64,000 bases of DNA from Actinoalloteichus_B caeruleus (GTDB lineage Bacteria; Actinomycetota; Actinomycetes; Mycobacteriales; Pseudonocardiaceae): assembly GCF_000718005.1 (NCBI RefSeq), contig NZ_JODV01000001.1. One strand, given 5' to 3'. Of this stretch, positions 20,142-29,261 are shown in pieces. The notes beneath the pieces were generated by a model that made no database searches, was not told the origin of the DNA, and saw only the letters and a list, made by a program, of their open reading frames with translations. Each line of letters starts with the position of its first letter. Position 1 is the first letter of the stretch. The position numbers and the translations under genes are program-made.

Positions 20142-20157
20142 TGACGGGTGTTCGGGG

Positions 20158-21687
20158 TCAGTCCCGGCAGACCAGCCCCTCGGGCGGCGGCTCCAGGTCG
20201 ATCAGGTAGCGGGCCTCGTGCTCCCTGGCGCAACCGGAGTTCAGCGCGGCGGTGTGGCCATCGCCGTCGAAGGTGAGCAGCCGGGCGTCCTCGAACTGGG
20301 CCGCGAGGGCCTCGGCCCAGTGGGCCGGCGTGGCCGGGTCGTGGGCACTGGTCGCGACCAGCACGGTGGGCGTTCCGCTCACCTGGTGCTCCCTCGGCGG
20401 GTTCGCCGGCTCCACCGGCCAGCCCGCGCACCCACTGGCGAAGTCCGAGAACTCGGTGTACCGCCACATGACGGGGGCGAGCTCGCGGAGCGCCCGCCGC
20501 TGTTCCCGCATCGCGGCGTAGGTGGGGGTGCCGGCGGTGAAGTCGTGACAGCCGACGATGCGGTAGGCGGGGTATCCGGGGCTGACGAACATGGTGGCCG
20601 AGGCCAGGGACGCGGCGTCGGGTCCTTCGGGGTCCAGGGCCTCGGCCAACGCCTCGGCGAGCGCCGGCCACATGTCGCGCAGGTTCAGGTAGCCGTAGAT
20701 CCCCGCTGTCACCTCCGTCGCGGTGGCGGACCGGCCGGCGTCGGAGTTCCACACCCCGGACTCCTCCGCGGTGTCGAGGAGTCGCCGGACCTCCTCCACG
20801 ACCTCGCGGTGCCGGAGCACGCAGTCCGAGGAGCCCGCGCACCAGTCCGCGAAGCGGCCCAGCGCGGCCTCGGTGGCCACCGCCTCGTCCCTGGCGGCGG
20901 TGAACGGGTCGAGGCTGTGGTCGACGGCCCCGTCCAGCACCATCGCGCGCACCCGCTCGGGGTACAGCTCCGCGTACAGCAGCCCGATCTCCGTTCCGTA
21001 GGAGAGACCGAGCCAGGAGATCTGCTCCTCACCCAGTGCCGCCCGGATCGCGTCGACGTCCCTGGCGACGCTGCCGGTGTCCATGTGGTCGACGAGACGC
21101 CCGGACTCGGCCCGGCAGCCCAGGCCGACCTCCCTGTTGTGCCGGAGCAGCTGGACGTACTCGGGGAGACTGGCGGGCTGGTGGCTGACGGTGTGGTCGT
21201 GCGGCGAGCGGGCGCAGGTGGCGGGTGTGCTCTCGCCGACCCCCCTCGGGTCGAACCCGACGAGGTCGAAGTGCTCGCGCAGCGGCAGGAACTCCGGCAT
21301 TCCCAGCCCCATGCCGCCGTACTGGACGGTCTGCACGCCGGAGCCACCGGGACCGCCGGGGTTCACCAGGAGCGCCCCGACCCGCTCGTCCTCCTCCCTC
21401 GCGGGCAGTCGGTTGAGCGCGAGGTCGATGGTCCCGGCGTCCGGGGCCGCCCAGTCGAGGGGGACGGCGAGGGTCGCGCACTCCAGGTCCGGCGGGGTGT
21501 GCTCGGTCGCGCAGGAGGACCACGCGACGGGTCCGGGCTCGGGACCGGTGGTCGGGTCGGCGGCCGCCGCGGCGGGCAGGAGCGCCGTGAAGAGTGCGGC
21601 GAGGGCCAGTGCCGGCGGAGTCGCGTGTCGGCGCAGGCCTCGGGACGGTGCGCCGTCACGCCGTTCGTGGTGCGGATGTCGTGTCAC
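20158..21687 (-). CDS. Secreted tripeptidyl aminopeptidase (alpha/beta hydrolase)
   Basis: 509 residues. A basic N-terminus and signal peptide (about residues 20-43, ending AAAADP) precede an alpha/beta hydrolase fold: oxyanion loop NPGGPGGSG, DPRGVGES, nucleophile elbow GLSYGTEIG, and a C-terminal domain with DPATP and the catalytic His in DGDGHTA. This is the arrangement of SlpD/SlpE-type tripeptidyl aminopeptidases of Streptomyces. The GTG at 21687 follows GGGAGGG. The enzyme would release tripeptides from extracellular peptides. Confidence 0.88.
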   Translation of the reverse strand: MTRHPHHERRDGAPSRGLRRHATPPALALAALFTALLPAAAAADPTTGPEPGPVAWSSCATEHTPPDLECATLAVPLDWAAPDAGTIDLALNRLPAREEDERVGALLVNPGGPGGSGVQTVQYGGMGLGMPEFLPLREHFDLVGFDPRGVGESTPATCARSPHDHTVSHQPASLPEYVQLLRHNREVGLGCRAESGRLVDHMDTGSVARDVDAIRAALGEEQISWLGLSYGTEIGLLYAELYPERVRAMVLDGAVDHSLDPFTAARDEAVATEAALGRFADWCAGSSDCVLRHREVVEEVRRLLDTAEESGVWNSDAGRSATATEVTAGIYGYLNLRDMWPALAEALAEALDPEGPDAASLASATMFVSPGYPAYRIVGCHDFTAGTPTYAAMREQRRALRELAPVMWRYTEFSDFASGCAGWPVEPANPPREHQVSGTPTVLVATSAHDPATPAHWAEALAAQFEDARLLTFDGDGHTAALNSGCAREHEARYLIDLEPPPEGLVCRD

Positions 21688-21872
21688 GCGGAGACCCTCC
21701 CGCCCCACTCGCCCCACCGCATCCGGACCCTCCCGGGTCTCCTCCCTGACCGCGACCCCGGCGCGCTCGGGGCAGGCCCACCCCCGGGGCGGCGTGGTGG
21801 CCGCCCGCTCGACCTCGGCCCGGGCGAACGGGTCCGGTCCGCGAGCACCTGCTTTTTCCCGCGTCGTCCCCG

Positions 21873-21887
21873 TACGCTTCGACAGTG
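21873..21887 (+). promoter_or_regulatory. Leaderless promoter of guaB1
   Basis: A -10-like TACGCT (21873-21878) ends six bases before the GTG start codon, and no Shine-Dalgarno is present. In actinobacteria this geometry marks leaderless mRNAs that begin at the start codon. Confidence 0.5.
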
Positions 21888-23324
21888 CGGTTTCTCGACG
21901 GACAACACCCCAGTCACGACCTGACCTACGACGACGTCTTCCTGGTGCCCAACCGGTCCGACGTGGAGTCCCGGTTCGACGTGGACCTGTCCACCGGCGA
22001 CGGCACCGGCACCACACTGCCCCTCGTCGTGGCCAACATGACGGCCGTGGCCGGTCGGCGGATGGCGGAGACCGTCGCCCGCCGCGGCGGCCTCGTGGTC
22101 CTGCCCCAGGACGTGGCCCCGGAGGCGGTCAGCGAGATCGTCAGCTGGGTCAAGCGGCGGGACCCGGTGTGGGACACCCCGCTGGTGCTCCGGGCCGGGG
22201 ACGCCGTCGCGGACGCGATCAACCTGCTCCCCAAGCGGGCCCACGGCCTGGTGGTCGTCGTGGACGAGGAGAACCGCCCCATCGGGACGGTGGACGAGGC
22301 GGCCTGCGCCGAGGTCGACCGGTTCACCCGGGTGGGCCAGGTGGCCGACGACGAGATCGTGGTCGTCCCGATCGACACCCCTCCTCGGGAGGTCTTCCAC
22401 CGACTGCACGGCAGGACCGCCGAGGCCGCGTTGGCCGTGGACGCCGACGGGAGGCTCGCCGGGGTCCTGACGGCGAAGGCCGCGCTGCGCTCGGAGATCT
22501 ACCGGCCGGCGCTGGACGGCCAGGGCCGGTTGCGGGTCGCGGCGGCCGTGGGTGTGAACGGGGACGTCGCCGCGAAGGCCTCCGCGCTGGTGGAGTCGGG
22601 GGTGGACGCGCTCGTCGTGGACACCGCCCACGGTCACCAGGAGAAGATGATCAACGCCCTGCGCGCGGTTCGCTCGCTGGACCCGCCGGTGCCCGTGGTC
22701 GGCGGGAACGTGGTGACGGCCGCTGGCGTCCGTGATCTCGCCGAGGCTGGCGCGGACATCATCAAGGTCGGGGTCGGCCCTGGGGCGATGTGCACGACCC
22801 GGATGATGACCGGCGTCGGCCGGCCGCAGTTCTCCGCCGTGGCGGAGTGCGTGGCGGCGGCGACCGAACTCGGCCGGCACGTCTGGGCCGACGGGGGCGT
22901 GCGCCACCCCCGGGACGTCGCCCTCGCCTTGGCCGCCGGGGCGTCCTCGGTGATGGTGGGCTCCTGGTTCGCCGGGACCTACGAGTCGCCGGGTGACCTG
23001 CGCTACGACGAGACAGGACGTGCCTACAAGGAGTCGTTCGGCATGGCCTCCAAGCGGGCCGTCACCGCTCGCACCCGGAGCGACGACGCCTTCGAACGTG
23101 CCAGGAAGGGTCTGTTCGAGGAGGGCATCTCCAGCTCTCGGATGCTGCTGCAACCCCGCCGGGAGAGCGTCGAGGACCTGCTCGACGCCATCAGTTCCGG
23201 GGTCCGCTCCGCCTGCACCTACGCGGGCGCGCGCACGCTGCCCGAGTTCCACGAACGAGCCCTGCTGGGGGTGCAGTCGGCCGCCGGTTTCGCGGAGGGA
23301 CGCCCGCTGCCCGCCGGCTGGTGA
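21885..23324 (+). CDS. guaB1: GuaB1-type IMP dehydrogenase-related protein (probable GMP reductase)
   Basis: 479 residues of the IMPDH/GMPR barrel: LTYDDVFLVPN at the N-terminus, a CBS-pair insert (about residues 95-215), the catalytic-loop Cys in GVGPGAMCTTRMMTG, and WADGGVRHPRDVALALAAGA. It belongs to the GuaB1 subgroup, whose mycobacterial member acts as a GMP reductase, converting GMP to IMP in purine salvage. A strong terminator follows. The last 42 bases of the gene are repeated 1.57 kb downstream. Confidence 0.92.
   Translation: MRFLDGQHPSHDLTYDDVFLVPNRSDVESRFDVDLSTGDGTGTTLPLVVANMTAVAGRRMAETVARRGGLVVLPQDVAPEAVSEIVSWVKRRDPVWDTPLVLRAGDAVADAINLLPKRAHGLVVVVDEENRPIGTVDEAACAEVDRFTRVGQVADDEIVVVPIDTPPREVFHRLHGRTAEAALAVDADGRLAGVLTAKAALRSEIYRPALDGQGRLRVAAAVGVNGDVAAKASALVESGVDALVVDTAHGHQEKMINALRAVRSLDPPVPVVGGNVVTAAGVRDLAEAGADIIKVGVGPGAMCTTRMMTGVGRPQFSAVAECVAAATELGRHVWADGGVRHPRDVALALAAGASSVMVGSWFAGTYESPGDLRYDETGRAYKESFGMASKRAVTARTRSDDAFERARKGLFEEGISSSRMLLQPRRESVEDLLDAISSGVRSACTYAGARTLPEFHERALLGVQSAAGFAEGRPLPAGW
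23283..23324 (+). repeat. guaB1 3'-end direct repeat, left copy
   Basis: The last 13 codons and stop of guaB1. The same 42 bases recur at 24854-24895 with a single mismatch (A versus T). The two copies bracket the phosphotransferase gene. Confidence 0.85.
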
Positions 23325-23348
23325 GCGGACGCGGCCGCCCGGTGCGCT

Positions 23349-23387
23349 CCTCCCCTCCTCGATACGGCGATCACCGAGGAGGGGAGG
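23349..23387 (+). terminator. guaB1 terminator
   Basis: CCTCCCCTCCTCG and CGAGGAGGGGAGG form a perfect 13-base stem with a 13-base loop, 24 bases past the stop codon. Confidence 0.85.
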
Positions 23388-23395
23388 GCGCCGTG

Positions 23396-23434
23396 CCCTG
23401 GCGGGATGGGCAGCGGGGTCGAAGGCGCTTGACC
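23396..23434 (+). repeat. Decayed copy of the ABC ATPase gene start, left copy
   Basis: Opens with the same 17 bases (CCCTGGCGGGATGGGCA) as the start region of the ABC ATPase gene at 24940-24956. It then keeps scattered identity through TTGACC with a one-base insertion. The reading frame here is destroyed, so this is a non-functional duplicate of the downstream gene start. Confidence 0.7.
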
Positions 23435-23522
23435 GGGGAATGCGGTACTCGAGACTCGGCGACAACCCAGTCCCGGGCGCGGCGGAACGACTTCGCCGTC
23501 GGCCTCAGCTGGCGGAGGCGTG

Positions 23523-24389
23523 TTACTCACCGCGCGTGAGAGCGAGCCGCCAGCTGGCATAGTCGCGTGCGAGGCGCGCTCGACCGTGTGCTCCCGAGAT
23601 GTCCCCGGTCACCGCCCAGTAGCCCCACAGCCCGGCGATGTGCGTGGCGAACGCGGTCAGGCGCTCGTCGTCGACGAAATGCGACAGATGGGTGCGTGCC
23701 CACGTCTCGGCCTCGTGCGGGGTGTGCCCGGCCTCGACGAGCCGGAGCACCAGGAACGCGGGATCCACCCAGGCCGCGCCGCACCCCGGATAACCCCAGT
23801 CCACCACTCGCACGACACTCGCCTCGATCAGGAACTGTTCACCGTGTAGGTCGGTGTGCGCGAGGCGATCCCCCTCCGCTCCCCCGGGGAACCGGGAGGC
23901 CCATCGCACAGCCTCGTCCGTGTCCCACCCGACCACCGCATCGGGTGCTTCCGCTGCCAGCCGGTACCACCAGTCCGTGACACCCCACCGAACGCGCAGC
24001 GGCTTCAGCCCCGAACCCGGCCGCTGGCCGATGCGGTTGACCACCTCAGCCACCAAAGGCAGGTCCGGGGACCCCGGGGAGAGATTCGCGGCGCGTCCGG
24101 GCACATGCTCGAACACCACCACCAACCACTCCCCAACGTCCTCGGCCATCAGCACGGCGGGGGCCAGACCGCCCGTCAGAGGCGCGGCCGTGATCTCGTT
24201 GCGAAGCCACCGCATCCGCTTCGACACCCCGCGCACGGCCTTGAGGAACACGTCGGGCCCGGCCGCCGTGCCAAGTACGCTGGCGACGTCGGCGGACTGC
24301 CCCGCACGAACCGGGTGTGCGGCCACCACGGGCCCGAGGTGCGTTCGCACCACGTCCCGCACGTGCTCCGGTAGGTGATGCCAGCTCAC
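23523..24389 (-). CDS. APH-family phosphotransferase
   Basis: 288 residues with the aminoglycoside/choline phosphotransferase fold. The N-lobe keeps FLKAVRG for ATP binding and FEHVPGR for the hinge. The catalytic loop reads LAHTDLHGEQFLI, in which the usual HxDxxxxN becomes HTDLHGEQ, with Gln for the metal-binding Asn. VVDWGYPGCGAAWVDPAFL follows as the DFG-equivalent. The GTG at 24389 follows GGAGGAGGGA. Such genes are often accessory and next to HTH/TPR regulators, as a remnant suggests here. The substrate is unknown; antibiotic resistance should not be assumed. It lies inside the guaB1 3'-end duplication. Confidence 0.8.
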   Translation of the reverse strand: MSWHHLPEHVRDVVRTHLGPVVAAHPVRAGQSADVASVLGTAAGPDVFLKAVRGVSKRMRWLRNEITAAPLTGGLAPAVLMAEDVGEWLVVVFEHVPGRAANLSPGSPDLPLVAEVVNRIGQRPGSGLKPLRVRWGVTDWWYRLAAEAPDAVVGWDTDEAVRWASRFPGGAEGDRLAHTDLHGEQFLIEASVVRVVDWGYPGCGAAWVDPAFLVLRLVEAGHTPHEAETWARTHLSHFVDDERLTAFATHIAGLWGYWAVTGDISGAHGRARLARDYASWRLALTRGE

Positions 24390-24466
24390 GTAGCTCCCTC
24401 CTCCTGCTATCGGTTGCCCTGGTTCTCGTTGCTCCTGCCCACATCGACGACGCGCGTGACCGCGTG

Positions 24467-24733
24467 CGCCGGTCCATCGCCCGCTGTTCGCCAACCCAGG
24501 CCCGCGCACGCGCGTTCTCCCTGGGGAAGCTCGCCATCCTCGAACTCAACGTTGGCGACGCGAGTCAAGGACTCGTCCACGGTGAGCGAGCGCTGAGCGC
24601 GGAGGCACCCTTGAAGTCGCGGCGGGCGAAGGACGACCTGGCCGAAATCCGCAGGGCGTTGGGCAGGCGCGCGGACGTCACCGGTGCCGCCGAGTCGCGC
24701 TCGCGCCTTACCCAGGTGTTGAAGTCCGCGTGA
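24467..24733 (+). pseudogene. Remnant of an HTH/TPR-type regulator (C-terminal part)
   Basis: The translation over about 85 residues (QARARAFSLGKLAILELNVG, GLVHGERALSAE, SRRAKDDLAEIRRALGRR) resembles the TPR-like C-terminus of actinobacterial XRE regulators. Those proteins end with a helix pair and an R-A-x-D-D-L-x-x-I/L segment. The upstream part of the frame is antisense to the phosphotransferase gene and shows no HTH domain. I therefore read this as a truncated relic. The divergent phosphotransferase is a common partner of such regulators. Confidence 0.5.
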
Positions 24734-24853
24734 CCTGCCTCCTCTGCCGAAGCACCCGGCGGGGCCGCCAACCGGGCGCGTGGCGGGCCACCGTAACCGC
24801 GTTCGTAACGGATCTCCGTAGGTCAACGTCCGTCCCGTCCTCGAACTCCCTCA

Positions 24854-24895
24854 GCCGGTTTCGCGGAGGGTCGCCCGCTGCCCGCCGGCTGGTGA
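24854..24895 (+). repeat. guaB1 3'-end direct repeat, right copy
   Basis: 41 of 42 bases match 23283-23324, including the stop codon. The sequence before this copy does not resemble guaB1, so only the gene end was duplicated. Confidence 0.85.
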
Positions 24896-24949
24896 ACAGG
24901 GCCGGCCGCAGCGGTCGCCGAGCACCTGGCACCGTCCTACCCTGGCGGG

Positions 24950-26035
24950 ATGGGCAACGCTGTCGAGGTCGTTGACCTGGTCAAACAGTACCGTCGACGG
25001 CCCACCAGGGCCGTCGACGGACTGGGGTTCACCGTCGAACACGGTGAGGTGTTCGGCCTGCTCGGCCCCAACGGAGCGGGCAAGACCACCACCGTCGGCG
25101 TCCTGACCACCCGGGTGCTACCGACCTCGGGCCGCGCCGAGGTCGAGGGGGTGGACGTGGTCCGCTCCCCCGAACGAGCGAGACAACTGTTCGCGGTGGT
25201 CCCCCAGCGGATCAACCTCGACCGTTCCCTCAACGTCCGGCAGAACCTGCTGTTCCACGCCACCTACCACGGGGTCCCCCGCGCCAGGAGGAACCGACTG
25301 GCCGACGAGCTGCTGGAACGGATGGGCCTGGCCGACCACCGCCGAGGTCTGGTCGACAAGCTCTCCGGCGGGCAGTCCCAGCGGCTGATGATCGCCCGCG
25401 CCCTGATGCACGAGCCACGGGTGATGTTCCTCGACGAACCGTCCACCGGGCTGGACCCCCAGGCGCGCCTGTTCGTGCACGACAGGGTGCTGAGCCTGCG
25501 GGGGCAGGGCGTGACGGTCGTGCTCACCACCCACGACATGGCCGAGGCCGCCAAGCTGTGCGACCGGGTGGGGATCGTGGACCACGGCCGCCTGCTGGCC
25601 CTGGACACACCGGCCGGCCTGACCTCCTCGCTGCCCGGAAGCAACACCCTGACCTTGGTGGTGGAACCGGGGCGAGCCGACCCCCGTGGCCTGGTGGACG
25701 CGGTGTCCAGGGTGCCGTCGGTGCTGCGGGTCGAGCACGTCGACCGGGCGCGGGACGAGGCGGGGGATGCGGCGGGGCTGGGGGACGCCCCCGAGTCGCC
25801 CGGGCGGGAGGCGCCCGAGTCTGGGCCGGGCGAGGGCATCGCGCCGGCGGCCCCCGGTCGGGCGGGGGACCGGACGTGCGCGCTGCGCGTCTACCTCGAC
25901 GCCAACCCGACGGGCGTGCTCCCCACCGTGCTGGGCGCGGTGGCCGCGACCGGGGGCACGGTGTCGGACGTGTCGATCGGTCGGGGCACGTTGGAGGACG
26001 TGTTCATCCAGCTCACCGGTCGGGAGCTGCGGTGA
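24950..26035 (+). CDS. ABC transporter ATP-binding protein (DrrA-like)
   Basis: 361 residues. Walker A GPNGAGKTTT, Q-loop, signature LSGGQSQRL, Walker B VMFLDEPSTGLDPQ and the switch His (TTHDM) are intact. The C-terminal extension after residue 240 includes an acidic, Gly/Pro-rich linker and the DrrA-type tail ending TLEDVFIQLTGRELR. It energises the ABC-2 permease whose gene overlaps by four bases. The substrate is probably a lipophilic compound or drug, by family analogy only. The ATG start region has a decayed duplicate at 23396-23434. Confidence 0.9.
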   Translation: MGNAVEVVDLVKQYRRRPTRAVDGLGFTVEHGEVFGLLGPNGAGKTTTVGVLTTRVLPTSGRAEVEGVDVVRSPERARQLFAVVPQRINLDRSLNVRQNLLFHATYHGVPRARRNRLADELLERMGLADHRRGLVDKLSGGQSQRLMIARALMHEPRVMFLDEPSTGLDPQARLFVHDRVLSLRGQGVTVVLTTHDMAEAAKLCDRVGIVDHGRLLALDTPAGLTSSLPGSNTLTLVVEPGRADPRGLVDAVSRVPSVLRVEHVDRARDEAGDAAGLGDAPESPGREAPESGPGEGIAPAAPGRAGDRTCALRVYLDANPTGVLPTVLGAVAATGGTVSDVSIGRGTLEDVFIQLTGRELR

Positions 26036-26856
26036 CCGGCTCGGCGGGCGGGGCGGTGGCGGCGCCTGGGCCAGCGGGTCGGCACCGGGTCGCGGCGCGG
26101 ACCTTCCTGGCAGTGCTCTGGCGGGACGTCTTCGTCACGGGACGTGAGCTGCCCTCCTTCCTCGCCCAGGTGCTCATCCAGCCCTTCTTCCTGCTGTTCA
26201 TCTTCGGCAAGGTGCTCGCCGACCTCGGTTACGTGCAGGGTGACTACGTCCAGGTCCTGTTGCCCGGCATCGTCGCGCTCAACGGTTTCCTCGGCGCGTT
26301 CCAGAACACGGCGCTGCCACTGGTGCTCGACTTCAGCTTCTCCAAGGAGATCGAGGACAGGTTGCTCGCGCCGATGCCCGTCGCGCTCGTCGCCGTGGAG
26401 AAGATCGTGTTCGGGGCGCTGCGCGGTCTGGTGGCGGCCCTGCTGATGATCCCGGTCGGGGCGCTGGTGCTGGGCGGGATCTCGTGGCGGACGAGCGGGC
26501 TGCCGGTGGCGGTCGTCGTGCTGGTGCTCGGCGCGCTCGCCGGTGCCTCCCTCGGTCTCGTCATGGGCACCGCGGTGCCGCCGAGGCGGATCAACGTGCT
26601 GTTCGCGGTGGTGTTGACCCCGCTGATCTTCACCGGTGCGACGCAGTTCCCGTGGCCCTCCCTGGAGCGGCTGCCGTGGTTCCAGTGGATCTGCGTGCTG
26701 AACCCCCTGACCTACGCGAGCGAGGGGATGCGGGCGGAGCTGGCCCCGGAGGTCCCGCACATGCCGCTCGCCGTCTGCCTTCCGGTGCTCGTGCTGTCCT
26801 GCCTGCTCTTCGGGGCGTTGGGCGTCGCCGGGTTCCGGCGGCGGGCGCTGGACTGA
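26032..26856 (+). CDS. ABC-2 type permease (DrrB-like)
   Basis: 274 residues with six membrane helices. After a cytoplasmic N-terminus the sequence reads FLAQVLIQPFFLLFIFGKVL. The middle has the polar FSKEIEDRLLAPMP segment typical of ABC-2 permeases, and a late NPLTYASEGMRAEL. The GTG at 26032 overlaps the ATPase stop (GTGA), so the two subunits are made together. It forms the membrane channel of the exporter. Confidence 0.9.
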   Translation: MTGSAGGAVAAPGPAGRHRVAARTFLAVLWRDVFVTGRELPSFLAQVLIQPFFLLFIFGKVLADLGYVQGDYVQVLLPGIVALNGFLGAFQNTALPLVLDFSFSKEIEDRLLAPMPVALVAVEKIVFGALRGLVAALLMIPVGALVLGGISWRTSGLPVAVVVLVLGALAGASLGLVMGTAVPPRRINVLFAVVLTPLIFTGATQFPWPSLERLPWFQWICVLNPLTYASEGMRAELAPEVPHMPLAVCLPVLVLSCLLFGALGVAGFRRRALD

Positions 26857-26874
26857 GCGCCCGCCGCCGTCCCG

Positions 26875-28317
26875 TCAGGCGACGTCGACCTCCAGCATCT
26901 CGGTCACCAGCGCCGCGATGGGCGACCGCTCGGAACGGGTGAGGGTGATGTGCGCGAAGAGCGGGTGCCCCTTCAGCTTCTCGATGACGGCGGCGACCCC
27001 GTCGTGGCGGCCCACCCGGAGGTTGTCCCGTTGGGCGACGTCGTGGGTCAGCACGACACGGGAACCGCTGCCCAACCGGGACAGGACCGTGAGCAGGACG
27101 TTCCGCTCCAGCGACTGCGCCTCGTCCACGATCACGAAGCAGTCGTGGAGTGAGCGCCCTCGGATGTGGGTGAGCGGCAGGACCTCCAGCATCCCCCGGT
27201 CGGTGACCTCGTCGATCACGTCGCGGCTCACCAGGGCGCCGAGGGTGTCGTACACCGCCTGCCCCCAGGGGGACATCTTCTCGTTCTCGGTGCCGGGCAG
27301 GTAGCCGAGGTCCTGACCGCCCACGGCGTACACCGGCCGGAACACCACGACCTTGCGGTGCCGTCGGCGCTCCATCACCGACTCCAGCCCCGCGCAGAGC
27401 GCGAGCGCGGACTTGCCGGTTCCGGCCCGGCCCCCGAGGGAGACGATCCCGATGTCGGGGTCGAGCAGCAGGTCGAGGGCGATGCGCTGCTCGGAGGAAC
27501 GCCCGTGCAGTCCGAACGCCTCCCGGTCACCTCTGACCAGTCTCACCTGCTTGTCCGGGGTGACCCGGCCCAGCGCGCTCGCCGTGCCGGCGAGCAGCCG
27601 GAGCCCGGTGTTGCAGGGCAGCTCGCGTGCCTGTTCCAGGTCGGCGCTCCCGGCCCGGAACAGTTCGTCGACCTCCTCGGCGCTCACCTCGAGGTCGACC
27701 GTGCCGGTCCACCCTGACGGGGTGACGTTCTGCGCCCGGTACTCGTCGGCGGGCAGTCCGACGGCGGCGGCCTTCACCCGGAGCGGCATGTCCTTGGTGA
27801 CGAGGGTGACGCGGCGTCCCTCCGCCGCGAGGTTCAGGGCGCAGGCCAGGATCCTGGTGTCGTTCGAGTCGGTGCGGAAACCCGGCGGGAGCACCTGGGG
27901 GTCGGAGTGGTTCAGCTCCACGTGCAGCGTCCCGCCATCGTCCCCCACGGGGACGGGCTGGTCGAGACGACCGTGCCGTGACCGGAGGTCGTCCAGGAGC
28001 CGCAGGGCCTCTCTCGCGAACCACCCGAGGTCGGGGTGGTGCCGTTTCGCCTCCAGCTCGCTGATGACCACGAGGGGCAGCACCACCGCGTGCTCGGCGA
28101 AGCGGGTGGCGGCCCACGGGTCGGACAACAGGACGGAGGTGTCGAGCACGAAGGCCGTTCCCGTCCCGGTCCTGGTCGTGCTGGTCCTTCGGCGGCCGGT
28201 GGCGCGGCTCGGCTGGGACCGGGTGGACCGGGTGCTGGCTGGACCCGCCTCCGGCGCGTCGGCGCCGGGGGTGGTGGAACGGCTGGAGGATCGCCTCGAA
28301 GTACGGGGTGCGGTCAC
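26875..28317 (-). CDS. phoH2: PIN-PhoH fusion ATPase/ribonuclease PhoH2
   Basis: 480 residues. After a basic, Ser/Thr/Arg-rich leader of about 55 residues, a PIN ribonuclease domain starts at FVLDTSVLLSDPW with acidic residues (ISELEAK, TDSNDTRILACAL, LVTKD). A PhoH helicase-like ATPase follows, with Walker A GRAGTGKSALALCAG near residue 300 and Walker B CFVIVDEAQS. Mycobacterial PhoH2 is a sequence-specific RNA helicase and RNase encoded with the antitoxin-like PhoAT. I see no convincing phoAT upstream. The GTG at 28317 follows GAGGGAG. Position matches Rv1095. Confidence 0.92.
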   Translation of the reverse strand: MTAPRTSRRSSSRSTTPGADAPEAGPASTRSTRSQPSRATGRRRTSTTRTGTGTAFVLDTSVLLSDPWAATRFAEHAVVLPLVVISELEAKRHHPDLGWFAREALRLLDDLRSRHGRLDQPVPVGDDGGTLHVELNHSDPQVLPPGFRTDSNDTRILACALNLAAEGRRVTLVTKDMPLRVKAAAVGLPADEYRAQNVTPSGWTGTVDLEVSAEEVDELFRAGSADLEQARELPCNTGLRLLAGTASALGRVTPDKQVRLVRGDREAFGLHGRSSEQRIALDLLLDPDIGIVSLGGRAGTGKSALALCAGLESVMERRRHRKVVVFRPVYAVGGQDLGYLPGTENEKMSPWGQAVYDTLGALVSRDVIDEVTDRGMLEVLPLTHIRGRSLHDCFVIVDEAQSLERNVLLTVLSRLGSGSRVVLTHDVAQRDNLRVGRHDGVAAVIEKLKGHPLFAHITLTRSERSPIAALVTEMLEVDVA

Positions 28318-29261
28318 GGCAACTCCCTCACGGCCACGCGGACGCGGCCGCACGTCGCTGGGCCGGGCCCGCCCAGAGGTGGCCGTCGGTGACGCCGTCG
28401 GGCGAACGCCGCCGCGAGCCGACCGGGCCGGCTGCCGGCCCCGCGCTCGTGACGAACGGTTCCACCGCCGTACCGATCACTGCCACGACTAGGGCCTCCC
28501 GGGGCAGGCCGCCTCCGACACGACCCACCGCTTCCGGACGCTACCTAAGCGCACAGCTTTGTGACAGGCAGCCAGGCAGGTGATTCAGTGAACGGAAACC
28601 CGCACGCTACGTGCGGTCCCACCACGCGCCCCTCGCCCGTTGTCCAGGGCCGAACAGGTGAAACACCCGCGGCAGCGGGTGCGCTTGTCGGCGGTCGACT
28701 CGCCTCGGGCGGATCAACCACCGCCGCCGGAACCACTCGGTGAGGCGATCCGGGGTCTCGGGCGGACCGCCCGAGGACCGCTCCGGAGTGGAGCGCGAGT
28801 CCTCAGCGGCACGCCCTGCCCCGAGGCCGAACCACGGTAGCGACTCGTCACATGCGCCGGAGGCGGTGCGCCGCCGCCGAGCGGGCGCGGGTCACGACCG
28901 AGGGTGCCGTCGGCGGGTCTCTTAGCAGATGGAGACCCTCCCATCAGGACCCGTCCCCCCACGTCCTACCTGTGGCGACCACACGGAGTGATCACCGCAC
29001 GAGGCCGTGAGCTGGAATTTTGCTTATCCGAGTGAACCTCGATATTCCCCCTATTTTCACCCTTCAGGATGACCATCGACGAGGTGAACCCGAATAACAT
29101 GAAACTGTTTCTCACTCAATGGTGTGATCCGGTTTTCGATTCGCGGGACCCCCTGTTAGTTTTCCCTCCGAAAGGCGTCCGACGCCCCACCAGACCCGAA
29201 TTCCGGTTCGGGCCACAGTGCACCACGGCGTGTTCCGGAAGGCGGAGGAGAAGGAGTCGGG
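28318..29261. other. Long intergenic region upstream of phoH2 and the chaplin-like gene
   Basis: About 940 bases with no gene I can support. It holds a hairpin at 28600-28616 (CCGCACG / CGTGCGG) and a near-perfect palindrome at 28757-28775 (CTCGGGCGG-A-CCGCCCGAG). A distinctly AT-rich island at about 29015-29165 is a likely promoter or leader for the downstream small genes. An open frame from 29069 lacks family features. A structured RNA leader is possible but unproven. Confidence 0.45.

Noticed and set aside
23523..24389. Phosphotransferase as an aminoglycoside resistance gene
   Set aside because: The family is broad, the catalytic loop is atypical and nothing points to an antibiotic substrate.
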